Source: an uncultured bacterium
GTDB lineage: Bacteria > Bacillota > Clostridia > Lachnospirales > Lachnospiraceae
Length of the DNA stretch: 6,609 nt
Direction: 5' to 3'
NCBI GenBank assembly: GCA_947086625.1
Contig: CAMTZV010000088.1
Span: forward strand, 1 to 6,609
The position numbers and the translations under genes were made by a program. Shown piece by piece: positions 6,115-6,609 of the stretch; position 1 is the stretch's first letter, and the number at the start of each line of letters is the position of its first letter. Under the pieces are notes generated by a model. It was not told where the DNA came from and made no database searches. It was given only the letters and a program-made list of their open reading frames with translations.

Positions 6115-6609
6115 ATGCCGGAATATTTAAAGGCTTCAAACTGGATCTGGAGCCCCGACTGGAGCGCGGAGGACAAGGATACGCCGCGGGTGATGCTGTT
6201 CCGAAAAAGGCTTCTGCTTAAGGAAGCGCCGTTTGAGGGAAAGCTTTGCATATCCGCGGATACGAGGTACAAGCTCTACGTGAACGAGCGGTTGGCGGAG
6301 GTTGGCCCGAGCCGGGGCGACACGCAGGTGTGGTTTTACGATACGGTTGACCTCGTGCCGTATTTAAAAAAGGGCGAAAACGTCATCGGCGTGTCGGTGC
6401 TTCGCTATCCCGAGGATCCCGCCGCGGGCAACCACGGTATGTTTCGCACGCCCGTGCCGGGGCTGTATGCGAAGGGGAGCGTGACGGACATGGACGGGAC
6501 GAAATACGATCTGTCCGCGGACGCCTCGTGGAGGTGCGTGACCGACAAAAGCGTTACATTCTACCGGGAGGAGGAGCGCTTCGCACCGCTTGTCATCCAT
6601 GAGCGGACG
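6115..6609 (+). CDS. Alpha-L-rhamnosidase-like protein, N-terminal part (cut by window end)
   Basis: The frame runs from the ATG at 6115 off the window end, giving the first 165 aa. AAGGAG at 6101-6106, 8 nt upstream, supports the start. N-W-I-W-S at 9-13, F-R-K-R near 29-32, I-S-A-D-T-R-Y-K-L-Y-V-N at 46-57, G-P-S-R-G-D at 64-69, F-Y-D-T-V-D-L at 74-80 and Y-L-K-K-G-E-N-V-I at 83-91 form the beta-sandwich pattern found at the N terminus of bacterial alpha-L-rhamnosidases (GH78 and relatives, Bac_rhamnosid_N-type). The catalytic (alpha/alpha)6 barrel would lie beyond the window, so activity is not shown by what is visible. There is no signal peptide, so it is likely cytoplasmic. The gene begins 64 bp after the esterase and is probably in the same operon. 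A related glycosidase sharing this N-terminal fold is the alternative. Confidence 0.82.
   Translation, partial: MPEYLKASNWIWSPDWSAEDKDTPRVMLFRKRLLLKEAPFEGKLCISADTRYKLYVNERLAEVGPSRGDTQVWFYDTVDLVPYLKKGENVIGVSVLRYPEDPAAGNHGMFRTPVPGLYAKGSVTDMDGTKYDLSADASWRCVTDKSVTFYREEERFAPLVIHERT

Overview
The window reads as part of a carbohydrate-utilisation cluster from a Gram-positive, probably gut-associated Clostridia (Lachnospiraceae-like) genome. Three things point that way: a long-form AraC regulator of a type common in those bacteria, strong purine-rich Shine-Dalgarno sites in front of every gene, and the typical grouping of one AraC regulator, one GPH sugar symporter and several intracellular hydrolases. 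Coding GC is moderately high, with G/C favoured at third positions. The taxonomic call is inference; no RNA gene or marker gene is present.

Layout, all on the + strand. Positions 1-408 hold no gene I can name. From 217 on, the DNA is coding-like and in the same frame as the regulator, but the best start for the regulator is at 409. An AraC-family regulator fills 409-1614. The 148-bp gap after it (1615-1762) contains 20-bp-phased direct repeats that look like an AraC-type operator, then a long hairpin followed by a T tract, then a strong RBS. Four genes follow: a clan GH-A glycoside hydrolase (1763-2980), a GPH-family sugar:cation symporter (2999-4408), a type B carboxylesterase (4491-6050) and the N-terminal 165 residues of an alpha-L-rhamnosidase-like protein (6115 to the window end, where it is cut off). 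Gaps between these genes are 18, 82 and 64 bp, so they are probably one operon. The 82-bp gap holds a GC-rich hairpin overlapping a possible 21-codon leader ORF.

How the genes may work together (inference): the symporter imports a small glycoside or oligosaccharide. The esterase removes acyl groups, and the rhamnosidase-like enzyme and the GH-A hydrolase split the sugar linkages in the cytoplasm, since none of the hydrolases starts with a signal peptide. The regulator would sense the substrate or a breakdown product and act at the repeats. An acylated, rhamnose-containing plant glycoside or pectin-derived oligosaccharide fits the enzyme set; the exact substrate cannot be read from sequence.
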